Shown: positions 36,739 to 45,257 of the stretch, piece by piece
Layout: each line of letters opens with the position of its first letter
Numbering within the stretch: the stretch's first letter is position 1
Assembly: GCA_000198515.1 (NCBI GenBank)
Contig: FP929140.1
Span: forward strand, 3,322,527 to 3,386,526
Reading direction: 5' to 3'
DNA length: 64,000 nucleotides
DNA from: a gamma proteobacterium HdN1
GTDB lineage: Bacteria > Pseudomonadota > Gammaproteobacteria > Pseudomonadales > Ketobacteraceae
Notes under the pieces: generated by a model
The model's input: the letters and a program-made list of their open reading frames with translations, nothing else
Told to the model about the DNA's origin: nothing
The model's database searches: none
Made by a program: the position numbers and the translations under genes

Positions 36739-36926
36739 GTCCGATGTGGGGCAACCTGATCGGCGTTGCCACTGTGCTTACCATGGCGGTTTTTATTGGC
36801 ATCTGGATTTGGGCGTGGCGCAAGCGCCACAAAAAAGTATTTGATCGTATGGCGGCGCTGCCCATGGAAGATGAGTTGGGCGCGCCCGCACAAGAAAACG
36901 ATAAACGAGGCACTCAAGATGAGTAA
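36735..36926 (+). CDS. ccoQ: cbb3-type cytochrome c oxidase subunit CcoQ
   Basis: A 63-residue single-helix protein with the CcoQ/FixQ pattern: a TM (about 8-27) followed by the basic WAWRKRHKKVFD stretch and an acidic tail. The start is a GTG with AAGGAG at 8-base spacing, overlapping the ccoO stop; it overlaps ccoP by eight bases. CcoQ stabilises the oxidase complex. Confidence 0.92.
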   Translation: MSPMWGNLIGVATVLTMAVFIGIWIWAWRKRHKKVFDRMAALPMEDELGAPAQENDKRGTQDE

Positions 36927-37842
36927 TTTTTGGTCGGGCTGGGTAATGGCCCTGGTAGTGATTAACTACGGCGTAATCCTGCTGCTGTTTTTGTGGGCTC
37001 CGACGGCTGATATTCCGGTGGAGAAAGATGGCACGACCGGCCATTCATGGGCGAACGGCACGATTCGTGAAGGCTTGGCGCGTTTGCCGAAATGGTGGCT
37101 GGTGATCTCTACCGCAGGGTTTATTGCGGCATTTATCTATCTGGTGCGCTATCCGGGGTTTGGTTCCAATGCCGGAACGCTGGATTGGACGTCGAATGAG
37201 CAATTGGATGGTGAAGTCGCAGTTCATAATCAAAGCATGGCGGCACTGCGCAACGAGATTGAGCAGGGTTCGGTGTTGGCGCTTGGTTATAACAAGGAGT
37301 CGATGCAGTTGGGGGAACGCCTGTTCGAGGACAACTGCGCGGCTTGCCATAGCTATGACGCCAAGGGCAATCACTTTGTGGGCGCACCGAACCTGACCGA
37401 TAACACTTGGTTGTACGGCGGCAAGGTGGCAGACATCATCAATAGCATCACCAACGGTCGCAATGGCACGATGCCGGCGTGGCAAGATGCCTTGGGTGCC
37501 GAGAAAGTGAGTCAGGTTGCCCAGTATGTGCGGAGCCTTTCAGGGCTTCCTAGCGAAAGCGCGCTGGTCGCGGCAGGGAAAGAAGTCTTCTCCACGACTT
37601 GTGCCGCTTGCCACGGTGCGGATGGCAAAGGAAATCACATGCTGGGTGCGGCAGATCTGACGGACCACGATTGGCTCTACGGCGACAGCCTAGAAGCGGT
37701 GACAGCAACGATTGCACACGGCCGTAGCGGCCACATGCCCGCGTGGAAAACCCGCCTGAATGACTCCCAGATCAAAGTGCTGGCCGCGTGGGTACTCAAT
37801 CACGGAAACTCTGAAGAGGCTGTGGCTGCCGGTGACAAATAA
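36919..37842 (+). CDS. ccoP: cbb3-type cytochrome c oxidase subunit III (diheme)
   Basis: A 307-residue diheme cytochrome c subunit. Two N-terminal membrane helices (about 6-26 and 56-76), the family segment 'NEQLDGEVAVHNQSM' type region, and two heme sites: CAACH in 'DNCAACHSYDAKG' and CAACH in 'TTCAACHGADGKG'. A longer open frame begins inside ccoQ; GAGG at 8-base spacing supports the ATG at 36919. It delivers electrons from soluble cytochrome c to CcoO/CcoN. Confidence 0.95.
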   Translation: MSNFWSGWVMALVVINYGVILLLFLWAPTADIPVEKDGTTGHSWANGTIREGLARLPKWWLVISTAGFIAAFIYLVRYPGFGSNAGTLDWTSNEQLDGEVAVHNQSMAALRNEIEQGSVLALGYNKESMQLGERLFEDNCAACHSYDAKGNHFVGAPNLTDNTWLYGGKVADIINSITNGRNGTMPAWQDALGAEKVSQVAQYVRSLSGLPSESALVAAGKEVFSTTCAACHGADGKGNHMLGAADLTDHDWLYGDSLEAVTATIAHGRSGHMPAWKTRLNDSQIKVLAAWVLNHGNSEEAVAAGDK

Positions 37843-38122
37843 ACCGCCGCAAGCTACAAAACCGACAACACGCGATGCCGGCTTGCCTTGGTATCGCGTG
37901 CCGGTTCTCTGGCTAGGAATTTTTCTTACTGCGCTGGTCGCCTTCGGTTGTATTCACTTGATCGTGATTAGCCACCGCGCAGCCGCTGCAGGTGCTGCAC
38001 ATGAAGCGCCTGCAAGTGCGGTTCCGGCTTCAAAGGATGCAGGCCAGCACAAGCCCGTCACCCACGTGCTGGGCATGCCGCTTTCTAATGAACATGTTCC
38101 TGCGGTGCCGAATCGCCCCTGA
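37832..38122 (+). CDS. small single-helix protein coupled to the cbb3 operon
   Basis: A 96-residue protein starting at a GTG (37832) inside the ccoP stop region. A proline- and threonine-rich N-terminus leads to one TM helix ('VLWLGIFLTALVAFGCIHLIVIS', about 28-50), then an alanine- and proline-rich periplasmic tail ending 'HVLGMPLSN...'. I do not recognise a family. The overlap with ccoP and same orientation suggest an oxidase accessory or assembly role. Codon pattern and a clean frame support it as real; the start is uncertain because GAGG lies 12 bases away. Confidence 0.6.
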   Translation: MTNKPPQATKPTTRDAGLPWYRVPVLWLGIFLTALVAFGCIHLIVISHRAAAAGAAHEAPASAVPASKDAGQHKPVTHVLGMPLSNEHVPAVPNRP

Positions 38123-38248
38123 TTTGCGCCGTTTTTCGTTCTACGTGCTTCATTTCTAACAACGCCCCGCAAAGTTCAAAGGGCTGCAAAGTCCACAGTT
38201 CAAAGGTCAAAGCCCAAAAGCCCGCAAAGTCGCCTTGCGCGGAAAGCA

Positions 38249-38293
38249 CTGCTACACTCGAAACTGCTGCGCTCGAAATTGCTACACTCAAAA
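38249..38293. repeat. 15-bp tandem repeat, 3 units
   Basis: CTGCTACACTCGAAA, CTGCTGCGCTCGAAA and TTGCTACACTCAAAA lie head to tail at 38249-38293, just before the binding-protein gene. The preceding 90 bases are a degenerate CAAAG-rich direct-repeat tract (for example CGCAAAGT twice). No gene is visible in 38123-38331. Confidence 0.75.
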
Positions 38294-38331
38294 GAGTTGC
38301 TGAAATTGAGTACAACTGGGCAGAGAGGCGG

Positions 38332-39309
38332 ATGGGGATTCGGCGGACTTTTCAGTGGGCAAAACTTCTCGTCTGCGCTTTTTGCGTCTTGCCGCTGCTT
38401 GCCTGTGGGCCGGATTATGAGCGGCCTTTGCGAGTTGGTGCGAATCTTTGGGCCGGCTATGAGCCCATGTTTCTGGCTCGCGATCTTGGCTATTACGATG
38501 GCCAAGCGATTCAGCTTGTGGAATTGGGTGGCACCACTCAAGCAATCGACGCCTTGCATGCGGGAAAGTTAGACGGTGCGGGCCTTACGCTGGATGAAGC
38601 GGTTACTTTGGCGTCAGATGGCGTGCCCATTGCCGTCGTTTGGGTCTTCAACTTCTCAAATGGTGCAGATGCACTGGTGGCAAGGCCCGAAATCAAATCC
38701 TTGCAGGAGCTCGCCGACAAGCGAATTGGGGTTGAACAGACGGGCGTCGGTGCTTATATGCTGGATGCGGCCCTGCTGGAAGCCGGGCTTAACACTCAGC
38801 AGGTACGGGTTTTGTCACTTACTGCCGATGAGCATTTATTGGCCTATCAGCAAGGGAGGGTGGATGCGCTTGTAACTTTCGACCCGATGAAGGAAAAGCT
38901 GCTGCACGAGGGCGCTCACCTGTTGTTTGATAGCAGCAAGTTGCCGGGTGAAATCGTGGATGTATTGGTAGTTCGACGCGAGGCTCTGACCTGTTGTCTT
39001 GATGCGCTTGTTCGCCTTGTGCAGGGGCAGCAGCGCGCACTTGCTTATCTGCGGGAGCATCGTGAGGATGCGCTAAAGAGAATGTCGATGCGTTCGCATA
39101 GTACGCCGGAGGAAACCGCAACCGCGCTGGCTGGAATGCAATTGCCTGATACCCTCCAGAATCGCCAATTGCTTGAAGGTAATCTGCCCAAGCTTTATTC
39201 CACCGTGACCTTTCTTTCCAGCCTGATGATGGATCGTCGGCTCATTAACAGCAGTGTAAGCCCAGAAGCCCTGCTGGATGATCGTGTGGTGCGTGAGATC
39301 AAGCCATGA
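38332..39309 (+). CDS. periplasmic substrate-binding lipoprotein (NMT1/NrtA/SsuA-like)
   Basis: A 325-residue binding protein of the nitrate/sulfonate/thiamine-precursor type. It has a lipoprotein signal with lipobox LLAC (cysteine 25) and the family opening 'LRVGANLWAGYEPMFLARDLGYYD', followed by 'IDALHAGKLDGAGLTLDEAV'. No ABC permease or ATPase is adjacent. Instead, its stop overlaps the start of a membrane PAS-GGDEF-EAL protein (ATGA). The likely role is a ligand sensor that signals to the c-di-GMP enzyme rather than a transport component. GAGAGG precedes the ATG. Confidence 0.82.
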   Translation: MGIRRTFQWAKLLVCAFCVLPLLACGPDYERPLRVGANLWAGYEPMFLARDLGYYDGQAIQLVELGGTTQAIDALHAGKLDGAGLTLDEAVTLASDGVPIAVVWVFNFSNGADALVARPEIKSLQELADKRIGVEQTGVGAYMLDAALLEAGLNTQQVRVLSLTADEHLLAYQQGRVDALVTFDPMKEKLLHEGAHLLFDSSKLPGEIVDVLVVRREALTCCLDALVRLVQGQQRALAYLREHREDALKRMSMRSHSTPEETATALAGMQLPDTLQNRQLLEGNLPKLYSTVTFLSSLMMDRRLINSSVSPEALLDDRVVREIKP

Positions 39310-41810
39310 CGCCTTACTCAGCGCCGCGCTACCCGGTTTCTGTAAATCTGCGCCTTTGGCTACCGATTGCACTTGCCTGCGTGGGCTTGCTGGCATTTGC
39401 GCTGCTCATGCACTCCGAATGGCGTTCCTATGATGCCCGTCTGTCCAATTTTGTGAACTACACGGCCCGTGACGGCCTACTGCAAGCCAAGCGTAACATC
39501 GAGATGCTTCTGCGCCGCGAAGAGGGGGCAAACCTTGTTCGGCCGGTTTCAGAGCTAGGCTTGGATCCAGTTGTGCGCAATGCCGTATTGATCGACGAGA
39601 ATGGGGTCGTGCTGGCGGCAACTCGCTTTGCGTGGCGTTATAAAGTCGCTGCTCAGGTCGTACCTGATTATCCAGCGGCGACGGTTCAAACCGTGATGAT
39701 GCACCAGCGTTTGTATCTTGCGCGCGAGGCGGATCAGCACAGTGCTTTGGGGGTTATGCCCATTACGATGAGCCTTCGTTCTGGGGAGTTGCGCGCCCAA
39801 CGCACTGGCGTGCTGCTTGTGCAGTACGATTTGCGGCCTCTTGCGGCGGAGGCGTGGCAGCGCGTCAGACACCAAGCGCTGATCTTTCTTCTCTCTATTG
39901 CCGGTGCTGCACTTACTCTTTTGATGTTCGCGCAGTGGTTTATCATGCGCCCAGTAAAAGCGCTGCTTTCCGGGATGACAGAGATTGGCGCTGGAAATTT
40001 TGATTCCTTGCCGGTTTTTCGGGGGCGCGGTGAGTTTTCTGCTTTGAGCCGCGCGATGAGCAAAATGGCGGCAGCCCTGAAGAAAAATGTGCGCGAACTG
40101 CGCCATAGTGAAGATCGGTTTCGGCAACTCTCGGACGCAGCGTTCGAGGCGATCGTCTTGCACGATGGTGGCAGGATTCTGGATGTGAATGGTGCGTTTG
40201 AAGTGCTGTTCAAACGTAGTGCAGCGCAACTGATCGGCACGAGCATTTATGCGTACATTCCAGAAGAGGAGCAAGAGGCTTCCAAACTGCGAGGGTTGCA
40301 GCGAGTTGAAGGCACCTGGATGGTGCGGATGCAGGATGCCGAAGGCGAGATATTTCCCTGCGAGATAAAGGCGCGTTCAAGGGTGATTGATGGCCGGAAC
40401 CTGCGGATCATCGTGATTCGTGATGTGCGCGCGCGTTTGGAGGCAGAGCAGGAAATTCGCCGCCTTAGCTACTCTGATCCGGTAACGGGTTTGCCCAACC
40501 GGCGCTCGTTACAAGAGCGCGTAGAAGATGAGCTGGCCAGCCATGAGGGCGCAGAAGCGCGACGTTCGGCCTTGGTGGCCATCAATCTGGACGGCTTCGC
40601 GAGTATCAATGATTCGCTGGGCATGAAGGCAGGTGACGTGGTTTTGAGAGAGGTTGCGCACCGGCTGCTCAACAAGCTTTCCGCTTCGGATCTTTTGGCG
40701 CGCGTGGAGGCGGATACCTTTGGAGTGCTGCTTTGTGGGCTGACGGGAGATGTAAACGAGGCATCGCTACAGGCATCACGGGCCACGGAAATTCTGCTGG
40801 CGGCCATCGTTGAGCCTTTGGACTGTCATGGGCATGTCTTGCATGTGACGGCAGGTGCGGGCATCGTGATGATCCCTAACGACAGCCGCGAGGCGCAAGA
40901 GTTGTTGCGTGAAGCAGAAACCGCGATGCATCTGGCGAAGGAAACCGGCAGTAGCCAAGTGTGCTTTTTTGCACATAATCTGCAAGAGATGGCAAGCGAG
41001 CGTTTGCGTTTGCGAAGTGATCTGAAGATTGCGCTCCGTGAAGGCGGGCAGTTCCAGCTTCATTACCAGCCGCAGGTAAATTCATCTGGGGCGCTGCTTG
41101 GTGTCGAAGCTTTATTGCGCTGGCAGCATCCGGTGCGCGGCATGGTCTCGCCGTTACAGTTTATTCCTGAAGCTGAGGCCAGCGGCTTGATCGTAGAACT
41201 TGGACAGTGGGTGTTGGGAGAGGCTGCTGCATGCCTGCGGCGCTTGCGTAATGAATTGCCGAGCGCGGTGGGTGAGCGGCTTTGTATGGCGATCAACGTC
41301 AGCCCACGGCAATTCCGCGAGGCCGATTTTGTCGCAAAAGTGGAGGAGGTGTTGGCGGAGTTTGGCAAGCAGCTTTTCTCCATCGAATTGGAGCTTACCG
41401 AAAGCGTTGTAGCGGACAATCTAGACGCAACCCTGAAAAAAATGGAGCAGTTGCACAAGCACGGCATTCAGTTTGCGCTGGATGATTTTGGAACCGGTTA
41501 TTCTAGCCTCTCTTACTTAAAATATTTGCCAATTGATACCTTAAAGATTGATCGCTCTTTTGTGATGGATATTGATGCGGATCAGTCCGTGCGCAGCGTA
41601 AAGCGCCCTGCGGTGCTGATTGAAGCGATTGTGAAGATGGCACATCAGTTGGGCATGACGGTGCTTGCAGAGGGTGTTGAAACGCAGGCGCAATTGGAGT
41701 GGCTGGTGTATAGCGGCTGCGATAAATTCCAAGGTTACTATTTTAGCCGGCCGCTTACGGAGGCCGCTTTGATTGCGTTTGCACTACAGGCAAATAAAGA
41801 TCCCGCATAG
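39306..41810 (+). CDS. membrane sensor c-di-GMP phosphodiesterase (HAMP-PAS-GGDEF-EAL)
   Basis: An 834-residue protein. TM1 (about 14-32), a periplasmic domain to about 190, TM2 (about 193-215), HAMP (about 216-268), PAS (about 270-385), then GGDEF and EAL domains. The GGDEF site is degenerate ('ARVEADTFGVLL'), so cyclase activity is unlikely. The EAL domain is intact: 'GVEALLRWQHP', 'DDFGTGYSSLSYLKYLP', 'AEGVETQAQLEWL'. It is therefore probably a c-di-GMP phosphodiesterase. It is translationally coupled to the upstream binding lipoprotein, whose ligand-bound form may regulate it through the periplasmic domain. Confidence 0.9.
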   Translation: MTPYSAPRYPVSVNLRLWLPIALACVGLLAFALLMHSEWRSYDARLSNFVNYTARDGLLQAKRNIEMLLRREEGANLVRPVSELGLDPVVRNAVLIDENGVVLAATRFAWRYKVAAQVVPDYPAATVQTVMMHQRLYLAREADQHSALGVMPITMSLRSGELRAQRTGVLLVQYDLRPLAAEAWQRVRHQALIFLLSIAGAALTLLMFAQWFIMRPVKALLSGMTEIGAGNFDSLPVFRGRGEFSALSRAMSKMAAALKKNVRELRHSEDRFRQLSDAAFEAIVLHDGGRILDVNGAFEVLFKRSAAQLIGTSIYAYIPEEEQEASKLRGLQRVEGTWMVRMQDAEGEIFPCEIKARSRVIDGRNLRIIVIRDVRARLEAEQEIRRLSYSDPVTGLPNRRSLQERVEDELASHEGAEARRSALVAINLDGFASINDSLGMKAGDVVLREVAHRLLNKLSASDLLARVEADTFGVLLCGLTGDVNEASLQASRATEILLAAIVEPLDCHGHVLHVTAGAGIVMIPNDSREAQELLREAETAMHLAKETGSSQVCFFAHNLQEMASERLRLRSDLKIALREGGQFQLHYQPQVNSSGALLGVEALLRWQHPVRGMVSPLQFIPEAEASGLIVELGQWVLGEAAACLRRLRNELPSAVGERLCMAINVSPRQFREADFVAKVEEVLAEFGKQLFSIELELTESVVADNLDATLKKMEQLHKHGIQFALDDFGTGYSSLSYLKYLPIDTLKIDRSFVMDIDADQSVRSVKRPAVLIEAIVKMAHQLGMTVLAEGVETQAQLEWLVYSGCDKFQGYYFSRPLTEAALIAFALQANKDPA

Positions 41811-41828
41811 CGGCACGGATTCTGTGTA

Positions 41829-42839
41829 CTACGGAAAGCCTTGGGCGAGCGCGGCTTGGATTTCTTGCCGTAGTGCAGCGGGCACCGTGTCGGATACGTC
41901 AAATCGGCTGGGGCCGGTGTATGGCGCGCGGAGGGCAAGTTTTTCGGTGAGGCTGTTAAAGTAGCGGGTGGGGTTTTGACAAAAATCCTCGTACTGAACC
42001 ACCAGTTTACGGCTCTCATCTACTTTGGACAGCCCTGAAGTCACCGCCCGATCGTTATAAAACCATTGCCCACACGCCTGCTCAATGGGGGGGAGATCTT
42101 TCAACTGCGGGTACTCAGGAATTTTGAAGGAATACCACTCGCTTTCACTGCCCAACTGCCGCTTTCGTGCAGCTAGGATGGATGCGATATTGGCAATAGG
42201 ATCGCGGCGGGTTTGGATAAACAGGGCCTTTTCAAACACGTGATCTAGGAATGGAATATTGTAATTGAGGATCATGCTTTTCAGTGCGAATGGCTTTTCG
42301 AAGGCTCGCGTGAGCCCGTAAAGTTCGGCCTTGAGGCGCTCGGTATCAACGACGTTGCATAGTGTCTCGTCGGGCAGCCAGTCAAGTTCCTCAAAAGGAG
42401 CGCTGCCAAAGGGCAGAAAGCGGCGCCAAAAGTACCAGAATTCGTTTGGAGATAACGCGCCTTTGGTTTTTCCATTTTCCGACTCGAAGGCGATGCTGTG
42501 CTGAAAGTCGAGGATTTCGTTGCGAAAATTATAACGCTCGTCGGTCAGGAGCTGCTGAATATAAGCACCGGTGATGGGTGCGCCGTAAAAGCGTGAAAGT
42601 AAATTAGTGGGGTAAGCGAAAATGCCGCTGCTTGCAAGCCACTGCATGAATAGCGTGGTGCCGCTGCGCAAAGGGCCCATTAAAAAAATAATGGGGAAGT
42701 CGGCGTTTGGTGCTGTTTTGGCCAGCAGCTCTGCTTCAGCGCTTTGCAGTGAACCGTTGAGTAGCTGTAGCAAGCTCTCTAGGTCGGTATTGCGCTGGAA
42801 TGCTTGGGTGCGTGTAGGCTGCGTTGAGGTGTTCGGCAT
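41829..42839 (-). CDS. sulfotransferase family protein
   Basis: A 336-residue PAPS-dependent sulfotransferase-like enzyme. The 5'-phosphosulfate loop is 'MGPLRSGTTLFMQWLA' (about residues 54-69), and a 3'-phosphate-type segment reads 'IQTRRDPIANIASILAARK'. It is the last gene of a three-gene operon, its start sharing one base with the ATP-grasp stop (TAATG). It would transfer sulfate to a hydroxyl or amine of the product made by the upstream enzymes. The acceptor is unknown. Confidence 0.82.
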   Translation of the reverse strand: MPNTSTQPTRTQAFQRNTDLESLLQLLNGSLQSAEAELLAKTAPNADFPIIFLMGPLRSGTTLFMQWLASSGIFAYPTNLLSRFYGAPITGAYIQQLLTDERYNFRNEILDFQHSIAFESENGKTKGALSPNEFWYFWRRFLPFGSAPFEELDWLPDETLCNVVDTERLKAELYGLTRAFEKPFALKSMILNYNIPFLDHVFEKALFIQTRRDPIANIASILAARKRQLGSESEWYSFKIPEYPQLKDLPPIEQACGQWFYNDRAVTSGLSKVDESRKLVVQYEDFCQNPTRYFNSLTEKLALRAPYTGPSRFDVSDTVPAALRQEIQAALAQGFP

Positions 42840-43855
42840 TAGTCGGGCTCCTTGGCTCCATTCTGGTGGGTTGGGGAGGGTAAGGAGAACGGTTTGCTTT
42901 TTGGTTCGCCTACGCGAAAGTCGATTTCTTTCATGGCTATGAGTCCATCTTTTTTTACGCCCACCTCAAGATCAAGGGCTTCGCCCCTCAACATGCGCAG
43001 TATTTTCCCAGGGTGGTCAGCACCTGCGAGGTGAGAAAAAGGGTAGCCGCCGCCAAAGCGTGGGTTCATTTCTAAAACGCACGGCCCTTGTTCCGTGATG
43101 AACACATCCATATCAAAGGGCCCGATCGCTCCGAGGATGTTTACAATGTTCACCGCCAAGGATTCAAGCTGCTCATTGCGCACGCTGATGGCTTGGTCGG
43201 TTTCGCCGGCACGCATGGCGAGTTTTCGTTTTACCGCTACTGAAATGGCGTGGCCGTTCAGATCGCTGAGTAGGTCAATGCCGAACTCTTGGCCGTGAAT
43301 GAGCTGTTGAATGATCATGTTTTTCCGGTAATGAAAAAACACTCGGAGTTCTTCCAGCGTGTGAGCACGAAAGAGATGCGCGCTTCCAAACCCGAAGCGT
43401 GGCTTTACCATGAGCGGAAACGTGAGTGAGCCGCGCAGCAGCGCCGCTTCCGCAGATTCCAGATCGGCAAATGTGAGCGGCGTTGAGAAACCGTTTTCGC
43501 CAAGGAAGGCGGCCGTTTGGATTTTGTCAAAACAGCGGTCGCTTACGGGATCACTTACTAAAAGTGGGGTTGTTCCGCACGCAGAGATTTCGGTGCGAAA
43601 TCGGGAAAGGCGGTCGATATCGGCATCATAGAGTGAGAGAAGTGAGGTTGCGTTCTTTTCTCGGCAGAGCTGAATTACCGCTTCTGGATATTCGTCAGAG
43701 ATAATCGGTGGGAGCACATAGTTTTCATCACAATCGTGGAATCCGGGGGTGAATTTTAGGCTGCTTGTGCCGATAATGCGCACCGAAGGATCGACGTTAC
43801 GGAACATTTTCGCCAGATAGCCGCGCCGGCCGACGCAAGAAAGAATCAGGTTCAT
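42839..43855 (-). CDS. ATP-grasp ligase (carbamoyl-phosphate-synthase-like)
   Basis: A 338-residue ATP-grasp enzyme. An N-terminal Rossmann-like domain ('LILSCVGRRGYLAKMF') is followed by the grasp fold with 'FPLMVKPRFGFGSAHLF' and the metal-binding 'VLEMNPRFGGGYPFSHLAG'. Such enzymes activate a carboxylate as acyl phosphate and join it to an amine or thiol. It overlaps the decarboxylase upstream by four bases and the sulfotransferase downstream by one base, so all three are made together. An amine produced by the decarboxylase would be a natural substrate. Confidence 0.85.
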   Translation of the reverse strand: MNLILSCVGRRGYLAKMFRNVDPSVRIIGTSSLKFTPGFHDCDENYVLPPIISDEYPEAVIQLCREKNATSLLSLYDADIDRLSRFRTEISACGTTPLLVSDPVSDRCFDKIQTAAFLGENGFSTPLTFADLESAEAALLRGSLTFPLMVKPRFGFGSAHLFRAHTLEELRVFFHYRKNMIIQQLIHGQEFGIDLLSDLNGHAISVAVKRKLAMRAGETDQAISVRNEQLESLAVNIVNILGAIGPFDMDVFITEQGPCVLEMNPRFGGGYPFSHLAGADHPGKILRMLRGEALDLEVGVKKDGLIAMKEIDFRVGEPKSKPFSLPSPTHQNGAKEPD

Positions 43856-45132
43856 TCGTCGCTCCGTTTGTAGCAGTCGTTCCGTTTGTAGTAAAAGGTG
43901 GCAAGCATGTCCTCTGCGGTTTCAGCGCGTCGTACAAGCGTAATGGGCGGCTCATCGTCGATGCAGTAGATCGCCGGAGCGGGCGCAATAAAGGGTGGTT
44001 TGAATACCCAGGAGTAGGCGCCCATATTCGAAAAATAAAAACGATCGCCCACGGCAAGGCTGCCTTGAAAGCCATCCAGAAGCACGTCGGTTTCCATGCA
44101 GGTATTGCCCATGATTTTTGCGTCGTGTGCGGCAATTGCATCGTTACGCTCTAGTGCTGGCTCATAGTGATAGGGCAGGGGAGCGGTGGAGCGCCCCGTT
44201 GGCCTTAGGTTCTGCAAGCTTCCGGCAACGATGCCGTGAACGCGCCCGTGGGAGCGCTTTAAGGCGACGATTTCAGTACAAAAGCCCATCACATCTGCAA
44301 CGAGGGCCGCGCCAGGTTCGATAATTAACTCAGGGCCATCGTTACCGAATTTACGTTTTAGTGTGCCTGCAACCGCTTCTGCGTAGTCTTCATAGCTAGG
44401 AATTTCTATACCGAAGCTTGCTTGTAGGCTGGCAGGCATGGGTCCAAAAAAACCACCCCCTACGTCGATAAATGCAAGCTGTTTTGGCGGTATCAGTGTT
44501 TCAGCCCAATGCAGTAATTTTTCGGTGCGCTCACGGAAGGAGGCGATGGAGCGCTCGCGGGTGCTGAAATGCGCGTGCACGCCTGCAGAACGCACGCGCG
44601 GGGCGTTCAGGAGGGTGTGAATGGCTTGTCTCGCCTGCTCGTCGGTGGGGTCAAGCCCGAACTGGCTATTGGTATTGCCGTCAATGGGAAAAGTGCAGCG
44701 TATGCCAAGCGTTATTTCTGGCCCAGTGTGCTCGCTTAACAATTTTGCCGCGAGGTGTGCTTCGGTAACGGAGTCAATGTGAACCTGCGCGCCCTCGTGA
44801 AAGGCATTTAGCAGTGAGGATGCAGATTTAACGGGGCCGTTATAGATAATATCCTGAGGCTTGATGCCTACCCGTTTGGCAATATCGTATTCTGTTGCGG
44901 AGACGACTTCTGCTAGGCATCCAAGTTGGTATGCGGCTTGAATCAGCGTAGGCAAGTAGTTGGTTTTGCAGGAGTAGGCGATTTTGGTGCGCGGGTAATA
45001 GCGCTGAAATGCAGCAAGAAAACGCTGCACATTGCTGCGGAATTTTGGGAGATCAAGCCAATAATACGAGAGATCTGGAATGCTCTTTAATTTTTCGGCA
45101 GGGCTGATTTCTTGGCCTTGATGCTTGGGCAT
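43852..45132 (-). CDS. PLP-dependent amino-acid decarboxylase, fold type III (Orn/DAP/Arg group)
   Basis: A 426-residue enzyme of the ornithine/diaminopimelate/arginine decarboxylase-2 family. The PLP lysine is in 'IAYSCKTNYLPT' (K56). A phosphate-binding glycine loop reads 'FIDVGGGFFG'. The second-subunit catalytic cysteine is in 'MGNTCMETDVLLDGF' (about C345), and 'NMGAYSWVF' closes the site. Replacement of the usual CDSxD by CMETD may alter substrate choice. It is the first gene of a tightly overlapped operon with ATP-grasp and sulfotransferase genes, resembling amino-acid-derived natural-product clusters more than polyamine or lysine synthesis. Confidence 0.87.
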   Translation of the reverse strand: MPKHQGQEISPAEKLKSIPDLSYYWLDLPKFRSNVQRFLAAFQRYYPRTKIAYSCKTNYLPTLIQAAYQLGCLAEVVSATEYDIAKRVGIKPQDIIYNGPVKSASSLLNAFHEGAQVHIDSVTEAHLAAKLLSEHTGPEITLGIRCTFPIDGNTNSQFGLDPTDEQARQAIHTLLNAPRVRSAGVHAHFSTRERSIASFRERTEKLLHWAETLIPPKQLAFIDVGGGFFGPMPASLQASFGIEIPSYEDYAEAVAGTLKRKFGNDGPELIIEPGAALVADVMGFCTEIVALKRSHGRVHGIVAGSLQNLRPTGRSTAPLPYHYEPALERNDAIAAHDAKIMGNTCMETDVLLDGFQGSLAVGDRFYFSNMGAYSWVFKPPFIAPAPAIYCIDDEPPITLVRRAETAEDMLATFYYKRNDCYKRSDE

Positions 45133-45257
45133 GGAGGGAGTTTAACTCGCTGAATTATTGGAAATAAGCATAGTACCGAGTCTAGGGATTGTCAGGTCTG
45201 GCGAGTTGGGGGTTTGCGACTATGCTTATAGGTTGTATTCCCAATCGAAGATGCGCC

